Assembly: GCF_002940945.1 (NCBI RefSeq)
Contig: NZ_PNFV01000005.1
Span: 124,001 to 188,000, forward strand
Reading direction: 5' to 3'
Source of the DNA: Limosilactobacillus pontis
GTDB taxonomy: Bacteria; Bacillota; Bacilli; Lactobacillales; Lactobacillaceae
DNA: 64,000 bases
A program made the translations under genes and the position numbers. Of the stretch, positions 28,765 to 37,786 are shown piece after piece (the stretch's first letter is position 1; every line of letters starts with the position of its first letter). Under the pieces are notes generated by a model. The model was not told the origin of the DNA and did not search any database. It worked only from the letters and a program-made list of their open reading frames with translations.

Positions 28765-28941
28765 ATGAGTATCCTGATACTGCTACTCGCCCTATGGATA
28801 TTATGGAAGCTGGGCATCTTCACTCTCAAGATTTTAGGGATCTTGTTTATAATCCTGCTAATCGGTGCCCTGGTCCACGTTCTGCTATGGCCGATGGTTG
28901 TAATTGCCCTCCTGGTAGCCGGTTACGGAGCCCTCAGCTAA
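28765..28941 (+). CDS. Small hydrophobic membrane peptide
   Basis: 58 residues, ATG 28765 with GGAGGAAAG at 8 bases. Almost wholly hydrophobic: MSILILLLALWILWKLGIFT, then two further hydrophobic stretches ending GYGALS; probably two short membrane spans. A -10-like TATACT lies at 28729-28734, but there is no clear -35 at proper spacing. Stands alone upstream of ldh on the same strand. Function unknown. Confidence 0.6.
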   Translation: MSILILLLALWILWKLGIFTLKILGILFIILLIGALVHVLLWPMVVIALLVAGYGALS

Positions 28942-29017
28942 AGGCTTTACTAAACAAAGGCAATTTGTATCAAAAGCGAATCTTACTTCACAAATTGATA
29001 GCTTTTTTCACAAGGAA

Positions 29018-29026
29018 TGCTATAAT
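29018..29026 (+). promoter_or_regulatory. ldh extended -10 promoter
   Basis: TGCTATAAT, an extended -10 with perfect TATAAT (29021-29026). No good -35 at 17 bases. It lies 58 bases before the ldh start codon. GAAAGGGAG is the ribosome binding site. Confidence 0.7.
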
Positions 29027-29081
29027 CAAATATGAGAGGAATCTCAAAATAGCACATATAGGATGAAAGGGAGACTGTTAA

Positions 29082-30047
<966 letters not shown>

Positions 30048-30075
30048 TCTGATTAGTTATGTCCGATCCATTAGA

Positions 30076-30104
30076 GCGACTGGTCATTTGACCGGTCGCT
30101 TTTT
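30076..30104 (+). terminator. ldh terminator
   Basis: 10-bp stem GCGACTGGTC / GACCGGTCGC with an ATTT loop, then TTTTT. Confidence 0.92.
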
Positions 30105-30121
30105 CATTAAGGGAGGCCCTC

Positions 30122-30508
30122 ATGAAAGCATTATCGATCCGGTCCGATTACGTGATGGACATCTTTCGGGGCATCAAGACCGTTGAGTAACGCAGTTGGT
30201 CAACCAAATACCGGGGTGATCTGCTAATTTGCGGAACTGCTAAGAAGGTCCCCGGCGGTATCCCCGGTTATGCCACCTGTGTTGCCAAGCTTGTTGGGAT
30301 TGATCAGTATGGGGCCCACGACTATGGTTGGCGATTCGCACCATATGGTCCCAATGGTTCTTATTGGATTAAACCCATTCCGGTCAAGGGGCAGCTAGGT
30401 CTCTTCACCGTCGATGACCAGCTGATTGTACCGGCCCCAATCTACGGTCCCAAAGATGCCACGGCCGCACGCTGGTTTACTAAGGTTATTGCACCACTGG
30501 TCTACTGA
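30122..30508 (+). pseudogene. ASCH-domain protein gene with an internal TAA
   Basis: 128-codon frame preceded by GGGAGG and starting MKALSIRSDYVMDIFRGIKT. The ASCH (PUA-like, RNA-binding) signature continues VE-stop-RSWSTKYRGDLLICG; homologues have Tyr in place of the stop (EYRSW), so TAA 30188-30190 looks like a single base change from TAC/TAT. The rest (GGIPGYATCVAKLVG, YGWRFAPYGPNGSYW) is intact and ends at TGA 30506. Either a recent nonsense mutation, a sequencing error, or read-through. It lies just after the ldh terminator. Confidence 0.8.
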
Positions 30509-30555
30509 AAAGTTATATTAAACATAAAGCCATTATCAAAGGAAGGCCTAAACAC

Positions 30556-30930
30556 ATGAAAAAACAGTCAACGATGGTCATTTCCATCATCCTACTAATT
30601 ATCTTCGTTATCTTTGCCCTACTCAATACGGCCACGGTTGAAGTCAACCTGCTCTTCAGCCAGGTCAGGATCCCATTGGTTCTCTTGATCTTAGTCTGCC
30701 TGTTGATTGGGGCCCTGATTATTTACCTCTTTTCTTTTTCCAACCACCTCAAAGTCAACAAGGAGCTTAAAGAACTCCAAAAGCAACCTGGTAAGCAGGA
30801 AATTGAGCAATTGAAAAAGAACGTCAAGCAGCTACAGAACGAGAACCAGCAGCTTAAAAAGGCTTTGACCACTGCACAACAAGCCGCAAACCCGGCAGCA
30901 CAACCGACACAGTCAACGACAAATAATTAA
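30556..30930 (+). CDS. LapA-like (DUF1049) membrane protein with coiled coil
   Basis: 124 residues. Two membrane helices (about 7-28 and 39-60) flank the family motif FALLNTATVEVNLLFSQVRIP. A long heptad-rich cytoplasmic coiled coil follows (about 65-105), and the tail is Ala/Pro/Thr/Gln-rich. GGAAGG precedes the ATG. LapA proteins are linked to envelope lipopolysaccharide assembly in enterics; the role in Gram-positives is unknown. Confidence 0.8.
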   Translation: MKKQSTMVISIILLIIFVIFALLNTATVEVNLLFSQVRIPLVLLILVCLLIGALIIYLFSFSNHLKVNKELKELQKQPGKQEIEQLKKNVKQLQNENQQLKKALTTAQQAANPAAQPTQSTTNN

Positions 30931-30981
30931 TCTGGTAACTAAACCAATTTCTTTAGTGACTCATTCCTTTTGGTATAAAAG

Positions 30982-31019
30982 TTCCCCCTAGGGTAATCCC
31001 ATAGTTACCCTAGGGGGAA
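30982..31019 (-). terminator. Perfect 15-bp inverted repeat, probable terminator of the small minus-strand cassette
   Basis: TTCCCCCTAGGGTAA (30982-30996) and TTACCCTAGGGGGAA (31005-31019) pair without mismatch around an 8-base loop. It starts 3 bases after the TAG at 31023-31025. On the minus strand it is followed by CTTTTATA; on the plus strand there is no T run, so it fits the minus-strand cassette better than the LapA-like gene. Confidence 0.65.
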
Positions 31020-31022
31020 TGT

Positions 31023-31301
31023 CTATAATACTCGATTTAAGTAATCTCGTAGTTTTACCGCATCTTCTTTTGATAGTTTAAACACTGCTTGTTGGTCATC
31101 TCGTTCTCTTATGCCTTGACGCATATTGGGATATTAAAGATTGGTTAACAAAATATCAATGCTATCAGGCTGCTTTAAGAAGCTAATTTCAGCTTCCATC
31201 CCCAATTGATTATCAATCTCATCTTTGCACATTGCATTATACCAATCGTCATCAATATTTAGGTAATGATCTTTAACATTCTTAAATGCTTTTCTATGCA
31301 T
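31023..31301 (-). pseudogene. Small AT-rich gene with in-frame stop
   Basis: ATG 31301 opens MHRKAFKNVKDHYLNIDDDW and stops at TAA 31134-31136 after 55 residues. The same frame then continues for 36 protein-like codons (including FKLSKEDAVKLRDYLNRVL) to TAG 31023, right before a perfect terminator hairpin. This looks like one 92-codon gene broken by a single stop, though two short genes cannot be excluded. Its ATG overlaps the stop of the upstream gene by 8 bases. Clearly more AT-rich than the surroundings, suggesting transfer. I do not recognise the family. Confidence 0.5.
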
Positions 31302-31467
31302 TACTTAACCTCTTATTAATTAGTTCTTGCAGCTCTTTCAAATCATCTTCAGTGGCCAAGTCCCGTACAAACTTACGAGCATAGGAACGGTATCGATATA
31401 TTCGGTTCTTATCCTTGTTCTTTGCATCCCATTTCTTCTTGGCCCGCTTCTCAGCTTCAGTGACCAT
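31294..31467 (-). CDS. Small basic protein of unknown function, first gene of a coupled pair
   Basis: 57 residues from ATG 31467, with GAAGGT 8-10 bases upstream (an in-frame ATG at 31473 is also possible). Lys/Arg-rich N-terminal half (EAEKRAKKKWDAKNKDKNR), then a helix-forming acidic/leucine segment (EDDLKELQELINKRL). Translationally coupled to the downstream gene by an 8-base overlap. Size and coupling resemble toxin-antitoxin or phage-derived pairs, but no diagnostic motif is visible. Confidence 0.6.
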   Translation of the reverse strand: MVTEAEKRAKKKWDAKNKDKNRIYRYRSYARKFVRDLATEDDLKELQELINKRLSNA

Positions 31468-31472
31468 AAGCA

Positions 31473-31501
31473 TCGACCTTCTAACGTTAGTATGGTATAC
31501 T
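31473..31501 (+). promoter_or_regulatory. Promoter of the small plus-strand RNA
   Basis: -35 TCGACC (31473-31478), 17-base spacer ending TGG, -10 TATACT (31496-31501): an extended -10 promoter. It overlaps the start region of the divergent minus-strand pair. Confidence 0.65.
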
Positions 31502-31507
31502 ATATAT

Positions 31508-31597
31508 GCAAAAGGACAAGAGGTTGCAGCTCTCGTCCCTTTGCGTTCCGGAAATAAAAGCTAACCAGCTAGTCGCTACTTGCGATTAGCTTTTTTT
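31508..31597 (+). ncRNA. Candidate antisense regulatory RNA of a type I toxin-antitoxin-like locus
   Basis: About 90 nt, predicted from the promoter just upstream (start near 31508) and a strong terminator (31556-31597). The 5' part forms a hairpin GGACAAGAG / CTCTCGTCC (31513-31537). No ORF with a ribosome binding site. Next to it, CCCTTT (31537-31542) and CCGGA (31548-31552) are complementary to the Shine-Dalgarno region AAAGGG and adjacent TCCGG of the convergent minus-strand transcript, with a 5-base bulge. The 3' end overlaps the end of that transcript. Inferred only from sequence. Confidence 0.5.
31556..31597. terminator. Bidirectional terminator shared by two convergent small transcripts
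   Basis: 9-bp stem AAAAGCTAA / TTAGCTTTT with a 21-base loop; T runs of 7 on the plus strand and TTTTATTT on the minus strand. Confidence 0.75.
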
Positions 31598-31702
31598 ATT
31601 ATCGCGTAAGCCTTAGCGAAGTTAATCGCGGCTACTGACAATAACCAAATCGTCAGTGCGATAACAAGGCAGCCTCTCTTTCCGGGTGACTTTTGTTTCC
31701 AT
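31576..31702 (-). pseudogene. Small hydrophobic toxin-like peptide frame, apparently shifted by one base at its start
   Basis: AAGGGG lies 9 bases before ATG 31702. Reading from that ATG in phase gives a short polar peptide. If one G of ATGG is removed, the frame becomes a 41-residue peptide: MKQKSPGKRG, then a membrane helix (CLVIALTIWLLSVAAINFA), then a basic tail ending KKANRK, stopping at TAG 31576-31578. Basic-hydrophobic-basic peptides of this size are typical of type I toxins. The 127-base span equals 42 codons plus one base. Alternatives: real but shifted gene, or a chance hydrophobic frame. Confidence 0.4.
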
Positions 31703-31794
31703 CAGTATCATCCCCTTTCCGGATTCAGGGAATCACTTCCGAAACACCGTGGCATATTGACAAAATTGCGACTCCTTATCTCATCCACATTTAT

Positions 31795-31823
31795 ATTATA
31801 CCTTACTAACATATGGATAACAA
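31795..31823 (-). promoter_or_regulatory. Promoter of the toxin-like transcript
   Basis: Minus-strand -35 TTGTTA (31818-31823), 17-base spacer and perfect -10 TATAAT (31795-31800). A leader of about 86 bases precedes the ATG. Within it ATTCCC (31728-31733) can pair with GGGGAT (31710-31715) and hide the Shine-Dalgarno sequence. Confidence 0.65.
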
Positions 31824-31948
31824 TAAAATCTAAATCATCACACTAAAATTGAAACTACACTTAATACTTATATGTCCATTTAACAGACACAAAAGAGTAT
31901 GACCGCCTCATTATTTGATGAGCTGGCAAAAGTAAATAGTTAAAAGAA

Positions 31949-32032
31949 AAAGTAGACCAACATCCTGCTTTTCCCTTAAAATCCCGTGTTAGGGAAAACT
32001 AAGGGGAAATTGTTAGAATATTGGTCTACTTT
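31949..32032. repeat. 84-bp imperfect palindrome (MITE-like or long hairpin)
   Basis: Ends are exact 12-base inverted repeats AAAGTAGACCAA / TTGGTCTACTTT. Inside, TTTTCCCTTA and TAAGGGGAAA also pair with one mismatch, and an inner TTTTCCCT / AGGGAAAA can form an alternative stem. No coding capacity. It lies 38 bases beyond the lepA stop and could act as its terminator, or be a small mobile repeat. Confidence 0.55.
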
Positions 32033-32070
32033 ATGATTTTTAAGAATTAAAAATGCCGTCACATCAACGA

Positions 32071-33912
32071 TCACTTGTCATCCAATTGCTCATCGGTCTT
32101 CAAAACGGCCATAAAGGCTTCCTGAGGGATGTCAACCTTACCAACCGCCTTCATCCGCTTCTTACCACGCTTCTGTTTCTCCAACAACTTAGCACGCCGG
32201 TCGGGGTCACCGGTGTGGATCCGAGCAGTAACATCCTTCCGGTAGGCCTTAATGTTGGTCCGAGCGATAATCTTGGAACCGATGGCTGCTTGAATCGGGA
32301 TCTCAAAGTTCTGCCGTGGAATAATTTTCTTTAACTTTGAGGTGATGTCCCGGCCCCGCTCGGCCGCAAAGTCCTTGTGAGCGATGAAACTCAAGGCATC
32401 AACCTTATCCCCATTTAGGAGAATGTCAATCTTGACCAGATTACTTGGCTTATAATCATCGATCTCATAATCCAGAGAAGCATAACCACGGGTGGAGCTC
32501 TTTAGTTTATCGAAAAAGTCGAAAATAATTTCCGACAGCGGAATATGGTAAATCACGTTGACTCGGGTATCACTAAGATACTCCATCGTGTCGAAGATCC
32601 CCCGCTTCCGCTGACAAAGTTCCATCACGGGGCCAACATAATCATTAGGCACCATAATTGAGGCCCGGACATATGGTTCCTTAATGTCCTTGATAGCGGA
32701 GGCATCCGGCATCTCGGCGGGGTTTTCAACCTCCTTCATCGTCCCATCTGCCAGATCAACATGGTAAGTAACTGACGGCGCGGTGGTGATCAAGTCAAGA
32801 TTGAATTCCCGCTCCAACCGTTCCTGAACCACGTCCATATGCAACAAACCTAGGAAACCACAACGAAAACCAAAACCCAAGGCCTGAGACGATTCTGGCT
32901 CAAAGGTCAGGGCAGCATCGTTTAACTGCAGCTTTTCCAGGGCATCCCGAAGGTCATTAAACTTAGCATTATCAGTTGGATACAGCCCGGCATAAACCAT
33001 TGGGGTCATCTGCCGGTAACCCTCCAGTGGCTTCTCCGTTGGTCGGTCGGCATTGGTTACTGTATCCCCAACCCGGGTATCCTTGATATCCTTGATAGCA
33101 GCAGTTATGTAACCTACATCGCCGGCCATCAAGACATCACGAGCTAAGGGCTTCGGTGAGTTGATTCCAACCTCAGCCACCTCATACTCGGTCCCGCTAT
33201 TCATCAGGCGGATCCTGTCCCCTTTCTTAACGGTTCCTTCAAAGACCCGCACACTGAGGACCACCCCACGGTAGTCGTCGTACTTGGAGTCAAAGATCAA
33301 GGCCTTTAGTGGCGCAGTTAGGTCACCAGTTGGTGCTGGAACATCTTTGACGATCTTCTCCAGGACTTTGTCAACACCCAATCCGGTCTTGGCACTAACG
33401 TCGACGGCCTCACTGGTATCCAAGCCAATTTCGTCTTCAATCTGTTTCTTGGTGCCCTCTGGATCAGCGGATGGCAGGTCAATCTTATTGATAACCGGCA
33501 GGATCTCCAAGTCGTTGTCCAGAGCCAGGTAAACATTGGCTAGCGTTTGGGCCTCAACTCCCTGAGTGGCATCAACGACCAGAATGGCCCCCTCACAAGC
33601 CGCTAAGGATCGTGAAACCTCGTAGGAGAAGTCGACGTGCCCTGGGGTATCAATCAGGTGGAAGATGTAGTCCTGTCCATCCTTGGCATGGTAGGTCAAG
33701 GCCACGGCGTTTAACTTGATGGTGATCCCCCGCTCCCGTTCGAGGGGCATGTCATCCAAAATCTGATTTTTCATCTCCCGCTTGCTAATCGAGTCGGTCA
33801 TCTCCAAGATCCGGTCGGCTAAGGTCGACTTTCCATGATCGATGTGGGCCACAATTGAAAAGTTACGAATGCGCTTCTGGCGCGCCTTCATCTCATCTAG
33901 ACTCATTGTCAT
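32071..33912 (-). CDS. lepA: Translation elongation factor 4 (ribosomal back-translocase)
   Basis: 613 residues. G domain [35 protein letters not shown] and NKIDLP, then EF-G-like domains and the LepA-specific C-terminal domain ([19 protein letters not shown], ending [21 protein letters not shown]). ATG 33912 has a weak GAGTGA site at about 9 bases; ATG 33906 is an alternative. An extended -10 (TGTTATACT) lies about 40 bases upstream. Confidence 0.97.
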   Translation of the reverse strand: MTMSLDEMKARQKRIRNFSIVAHIDHGKSTLADRILEMTDSISKREMKNQILDDMPLERERGITIKLNAVALTYHAKDGQDYIFHLIDTPGHVDFSYEVSRSLAACEGAILVVDATQGVEAQTLANVYLALDNDLEILPVINKIDLPSADPEGTKKQIEDEIGLDTSEAVDVSAKTGLGVDKVLEKIVKDVPAPTGDLTAPLKALIFDSKYDDYRGVVLSVRVFEGTVKKGDRIRLMNSGTEYEVAEVGINSPKPLARDVLMAGDVGYITAAIKDIKDTRVGDTVTNADRPTEKPLEGYRQMTPMVYAGLYPTDNAKFNDLRDALEKLQLNDAALTFEPESSQALGFGFRCGFLGLLHMDVVQERLEREFNLDLITTAPSVTYHVDLADGTMKEVENPAEMPDASAIKDIKEPYVRASIMVPNDYVGPVMELCQRKRGIFDTMEYLSDTRVNVIYHIPLSEIIFDFFDKLKSSTRGYASLDYEIDDYKPSNLVKIDILLNGDKVDALSFIAHKDFAAERGRDITSKLKKIIPRQNFEIPIQAAIGSKIIARTNIKAYRKDVTARIHTGDPDRRAKLLEKQKRGKKRMKAVGKVDIPQEAFMAVLKTDEQLDDK

Positions 33913-33984
33913 CTGCTATGTCACTCTTTCTACGAAAATACTGTTTTTAGTATAACAAAATCTGGGGCGCGATGAAAACACAAA

Positions 33985-34011
33985 AGGACGGCCACCCTAA
34001 GCAGTCGTCCT
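33985..34011 (-). terminator. Terminator after dnaJ
   Basis: Minus-strand stem AGGACG / CGTCCT with a 15-base loop, then TTTGTGTTTT, 12 bases past the dnaJ stop. Confidence 0.65.
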
Positions 34012-34022
34012 CATCTTAAATT

Positions 34023-35177
34023 TTAACGATCCTCAAAGGCGTCCTTGAGCTTGTCTAAGACGGACTTCTTGACTCCCTTGACATCCTCACCGCTGGCAGC
34101 AGCAAAAGCCATCATGGCCTCGCGTTGCCGTTTGTTTAGGCTCTTAGGCGTTCGAACGTGGACGGTAACGTGTTCATCACCGTTACCTTTACCATTAAGG
34201 TGTGGAACTCCCTTACCACGCAGGCGGAAGTTGGTTTCAGACTGGGTGCCGGCAGGGATCTTCAGGTCAACGTCGCCATGAACTGTCTTGACCTTAACCT
34301 CATCGCCCAAAGCTGCTTGGGCAAAGGAAATATCACGATCGACATAGATAGTCGAGCCATCCCGCCGGAAGTCACGACTTGGGGTTACCCGGAAAACAAT
34401 ATAGAGGTCGCCGGCTGGACCACCGTTAGCCCCGGCGTCGCCTTGTCCTTGAAGCCGCATTTGCTGGCCATCATCGACCCCAGCTGGGACCTTGACCTCC
34501 AGCTCATGTTTCTCCTGAACGTGACCGCTTCCGTGACAGGTGGTACACCGGTCTTCCGGCTTGATAACCTTTCCCGTCCCGTGACATTCAGGGCAGGTCG
34601 TCTGAGATTGCATGTTGCCCAGTGGTGTCCGCTGAACGGAAACGATGAACCCTCGACCACCACAACGCTGACAAGTCGTCGCTGACTTACCAGGCTTGGC
34701 ACCTGTCCCGTGACAGGTCTTGCACTCCTCATCGCGATCATACTTGATCGTGGTCGTCTTACCGAAAACGGCGTCCATGAATTTCAGCGTCATCGCATAC
34801 TGAAGGTCCCGACCCGGCCGCGGTGCCGTCGGGTCTTGCCGCCGTTGGCCACCACCGAAGAATTGGCTGAAAATGTCATCAAAGCCGCCACCACCAAAGC
34901 CCTGGCTAAAGCCGCCCTGGCCACCGCCAAAGCCACCGAAGCCGCCAGCGCCAGCCTGGGGACCAGCCGACCCATATTGGTCGTACTGGGCCCGCTTCTG
35001 CTGGTCACTCAAGACATCGTAAGCCTCGTTGATCTGCTTGAACTTTTCTTCAGCCCCGGGGGCATGATTGACATCGGGGTGATACTTGGCGGCCAAGCGC
35101 CGGTAAGCATGCTTGATATCCGCCTCGGACGCGTCCTTGGAGACACCTAAAATGTCATAGTAATCTTTTTCTGCCAT
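34023..35177 (-). CDS. dnaJ: Chaperone DnaJ (Hsp40)
   Basis: 384 residues. J domain with HPD ([15 protein letters not shown]), a Gly/Phe-rich linker (about 75-120), then four CxxCxGxG zinc-binding repeats ([32 protein letters not shown]) and the C-terminal substrate domain. Activates DnaK ATPase and delivers clients. Downstream of dnaK; a terminator separates the two, so part of its expression may come from read-through. Confidence 0.97.
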   Translation of the reverse strand: MAEKDYYDILGVSKDASEADIKHAYRRLAAKYHPDVNHAPGAEEKFKQINEAYDVLSDQQKRAQYDQYGSAGPQAGAGGFGGFGGGQGGFSQGFGGGGFDDIFSQFFGGGQRRQDPTAPRPGRDLQYAMTLKFMDAVFGKTTTIKYDRDEECKTCHGTGAKPGKSATTCQRCGGRGFIVSVQRTPLGNMQSQTTCPECHGTGKVIKPEDRCTTCHGSGHVQEKHELEVKVPAGVDDGQQMRLQGQGDAGANGGPAGDLYIVFRVTPSRDFRRDGSTIYVDRDISFAQAALGDEVKVKTVHGDVDLKIPAGTQSETNFRLRGKGVPHLNGKGNGDEHVTVHVRTPKSLNKRQREAMMAFAAASGEDVKGVKKSVLDKLKDAFEDR

Positions 35178-35235
35178 ATATATCCCTCACAAGTTGATTT
35201 GGTTTAGTTATACCACAATTAGCAAACGAAAGTAA

Positions 35236-35268
35236 AAGCCAAAGTCCGCACGTGATGGCCTTTGGCTT
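35236..35268 (-). terminator. Terminator between dnaK and dnaJ
   Basis: Minus-strand 9-bp stem AAGCCAAAG / CTTTGGCTT with a 15-base loop, then TTACTTT. Confidence 0.7.
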
Positions 35269-35295
35269 CTACATTACTTTTGTCAACAGTTGAGA

Positions 35296-37173
35296 TTACT
35301 TCTTGTCGTCAGGCGTTACGTCCTTGAAGTCACCATCAACGGTGTCACCGCCATTACCATTTTGGTTATTGTTGCCATTGTCGGCACCACCATTGTTCGG
35401 GTTAGCACCGCCCTGAGCACCACCTTGGCCACCCTGAGCCTGCTTGTAGAGCTTGACGCTAAGGTCTTGGACAACCTTGTTCAAGGCATCCTTTTTAGCC
35501 TTCATGTCATCGAGATTACCGCTTTCCTTGGCCTTCTTCAGGTCGTCGCGGGCACTCTCAGCCTTCTTGATGTCTTCTTCTGGGACCTTGCCCTTGACTT
35601 CCTTCAGGGTCTTATCAACTTGGAAGAGTTCCTGGTCAACTTCGTTCTTCAAGTCAACCTCTTCCTTCTTCTTCTTGTCAGCTTCGGCGTGTTCCTCGGC
35701 ATCCTTCTTCATCCGTTCAATCTCTTCATCAGACAGACCGGAGTTGGACTTGATAACAATCTTTTGTTCCTTGCCAGTTCCCATATCCTTGGCAGAAACG
35801 TTAACAATCCCGTTCTTATCGATATCAAAGGTAACCTTGATCTGTGGAACACCACGTGGAGCAGCTGGAATATCCGTCAGCTGGAAGTTCCCTAAGGTCT
35901 TGTTATCGGCTGCCATCGGCCGTTCACCCTGAAGAACATGAATGTCAACGGCGGATTGGTTATCGGCAGCAGTTGAGAAGATCTGACTCTTAGAAGTTGG
36001 GATGGTCGTGTTCCGATCGATCAGCTTAGTGAAGACACCACCCATGGTTTCGATACCAAGAGACAGTGGCGTAACATCAAGCAGGACAACATCCTTAACA
36101 TCACCAGTCAGCACCCCACCTTGGATTGCGGCACCAAGAGCAACGGCTTCATCAGGGTTAATGGAGTGGTTAGGTTCCTTGCCGGTCAGCTCCTTAACCA
36201 TTTCCTGAACAGCCGGAATCCGAGTTGAACCACCGTTTAAGATCACTTCGTCAATATCATCGAATGACAGGTCAGCATCCTTTAAAGCGTTCAAAACAGG
36301 TTGCTTCGTCCGTTCAACCAGGTCATTAGTTAGCTGGTTGAATTGTGCCCGGGTTAAGGTCTTCTCCAGGTGCAATGGACCATTTTCACCCGCGGAGATA
36401 AATGGCAGACTGATCTGGGCTTCCTGAACACCAGAAAGGTCCTTCTTGGCCTTTTCGGCAGCATCCTTTAACCGTTGCAAAGCCATCTTGTCTTTGGACA
36501 GGTCCACGCCGTTTTCTTCTTTGAAGCCATCGATCAACCAGTCCATGATCTTTTGGTCGAAGTCGTCACCACCAAGGTGGGTATCACCATTCGTGGAGAG
36601 AACTTGGAAGACCCCGTCACCTAATTCCAGGATGGAAACATCAAAGGTCCCACCACCAAGGTCGTAAACCAGAATCTTTTCATCCTTGTCCTTCTTGTCC
36701 AGGCCGTAAGCCAATGAAGAAGCAGTTGGCTCGTTGATGATCCGCTTGACATCCAAACCAGCAATCTTCCCAGCATCCTTGGTAGCCTGACGTTGAGCAT
36801 CGTTAAAGTAAGCTGGCACCGTGATGACGGCCTTGTCAACCGTGTCACCAATGTAGTCTTCAGCATACTTCTTCAGGTATTGCAGAATCATGGCTGAAAT
36901 TTCCTGTGGCGTGTACTTCTTGCCATCAACTTCAACCGTGTAGCCAGCTTCACCCATGTGACTCTTGATGGATGAAATCGTGTTCGGATTTGTGATTGCC
37001 TGCCGCTTGGCAACTTCACCAACCTGAGTCTCACCATTCTTGAATGAAACGACAGACGGTGTCGTCCGACTACCTTCTGGGTTCGTGATGATCTTTGGTT
37101 CGTTACCTTCCATGACGGCAACGGCGGAGTTAGTAGTACCTAAGTCAATACCAATAATCTTGTTACTTGCCAT
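35296..37173 (-). CDS. dnaK: Chaperone DnaK (Hsp70)
   Basis: 625 residues. ATPase domain [32 protein letters not shown] and [10 protein letters not shown]; substrate-binding domain with [17 protein letters not shown]-terminal lid and a Gly/Asn/Gln-rich tail of about 40 residues. The 24-residue insertion absent from Gram-positive Hsp70 is missing here, as expected. Third gene of the HrcA-controlled operon. Confidence 0.98.
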   Translation of the reverse strand: MASNKIIGIDLGTTNSAVAVMEGNEPKIITNPEGSRTTPSVVSFKNGETQVGEVAKRQAITNPNTISSIKSHMGEAGYTVEVDGKKYTPQEISAMILQYLKKYAEDYIGDTVDKAVITVPAYFNDAQRQATKDAGKIAGLDVKRIINEPTASSLAYGLDKKDKDEKILVYDLGGGTFDVSILELGDGVFQVLSTNGDTHLGGDDFDQKIMDWLIDGFKEENGVDLSKDKMALQRLKDAAEKAKKDLSGVQEAQISLPFISAGENGPLHLEKTLTRAQFNQLTNDLVERTKQPVLNALKDADLSFDDIDEVILNGGSTRIPAVQEMVKELTGKEPNHSINPDEAVALGAAIQGGVLTGDVKDVVLLDVTPLSLGIETMGGVFTKLIDRNTTIPTSKSQIFSTAADNQSAVDIHVLQGERPMAADNKTLGNFQLTDIPAAPRGVPQIKVTFDIDKNGIVNVSAKDMGTGKEQKIVIKSNSGLSDEEIERMKKDAEEHAEADKKKKEEVDLKNEVDQELFQVDKTLKEVKGKVPEEDIKKAESARDDLKKAKESGNLDDMKAKKDALNKVVQDLSVKLYKQAQGGQGGAQGGANPNNGGADNGNNNQNGNGGDTVDGDFKDVTPDDKK

Positions 37174-37201
37174 TGTTAAATTCCCTCTTTTTGCTTAATT
37201 T

Positions 37202-37774
37202 TTATTGTGCCACAACAACCATTGCTGGCCGTAAGACGCGGTCCTTAAGCTGGTAGCCAGCCTGAAGAACCTGAACGACGGTATCCGGTTTCTGCCCATC
37301 CTTAACCGGTACGGTCTGAACCGCCTGGTGCAGTGTTGGGTCGAACGGCTTCCCATCAGCCTCAATCTCAGTAATCCCATGATCGGTCAAGGCGTTGGTC
37401 AAGTGGTCATGAACCATCTGGATACCCTTTTTCAGCTGCTTACCGTTCTCGTCAGACACCTCAATCGTTAATGCCCGCTTGAGATTATCAAGAACCGGTA
37501 AGACGGACTGGGCAAGATCTTGCCCATCGTACTTGAGGATCTGGGCCCGTTCCTTCTTAAACCGAGTCGTCATATTCTGGATCTCGGCCTCGGCTCGCAA
37601 GTACTTATCATCCTTGTCAGCCAATTGTTGCTTGAGATCCTTGATCTGCGCTTTTAATTCATCAACCTGACTGGTTGCTGATTTTTTCTTATCTTTTGAC
37701 GCTTGCTTAGCAGCGGCCTGCTTATCTGCGGCTGATTGCTGCTTAGCCGTTTGCTTCTTATCCTTTTCTGCCAA
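37202..37774 (-). CDS. grpE: Nucleotide exchange factor GrpE
   Basis: 190 residues, TTG start at 37774 with AGGAGG 8 bases upstream. A Lys/Ala/Gln-rich N-terminal tail, a long coiled coil (KAQIKDLKQQLADKDDKYLRAEAEIQNM) and the C-terminal beta domain (DGKPFDPTLHQAV, VLQAGYQLKDRVLRPAMV V). Releases ADP from DnaK. Confidence 0.95.
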   Translation of the reverse strand: MAEKDKKQTAKQQSAADKQAAAKQASKDKKKSATSQVDELKAQIKDLKQQLADKDDKYLRAEAEIQNMTTRFKKERAQILKYDGQDLAQSVLPVLDNLKRALTIEVSDENGKQLKKGIQMVHDHLTNALTDHGITEIEADGKPFDPTLHQAVQTVPVKDGQKPDTVVQVLQAGYQLKDRVLRPAMVVVAQ

Positions 37775-37786
37775 TTAACTCGCCTC

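Noticed and set aside
30982-31019. The perfect inverted repeat as an attachment site or mobile-element end
   Set aside because: It sits 3 bases after a stop codon and forms one hairpin with a partial T tail on the minus strand. No second copy was seen nearby, so a terminator is simpler.
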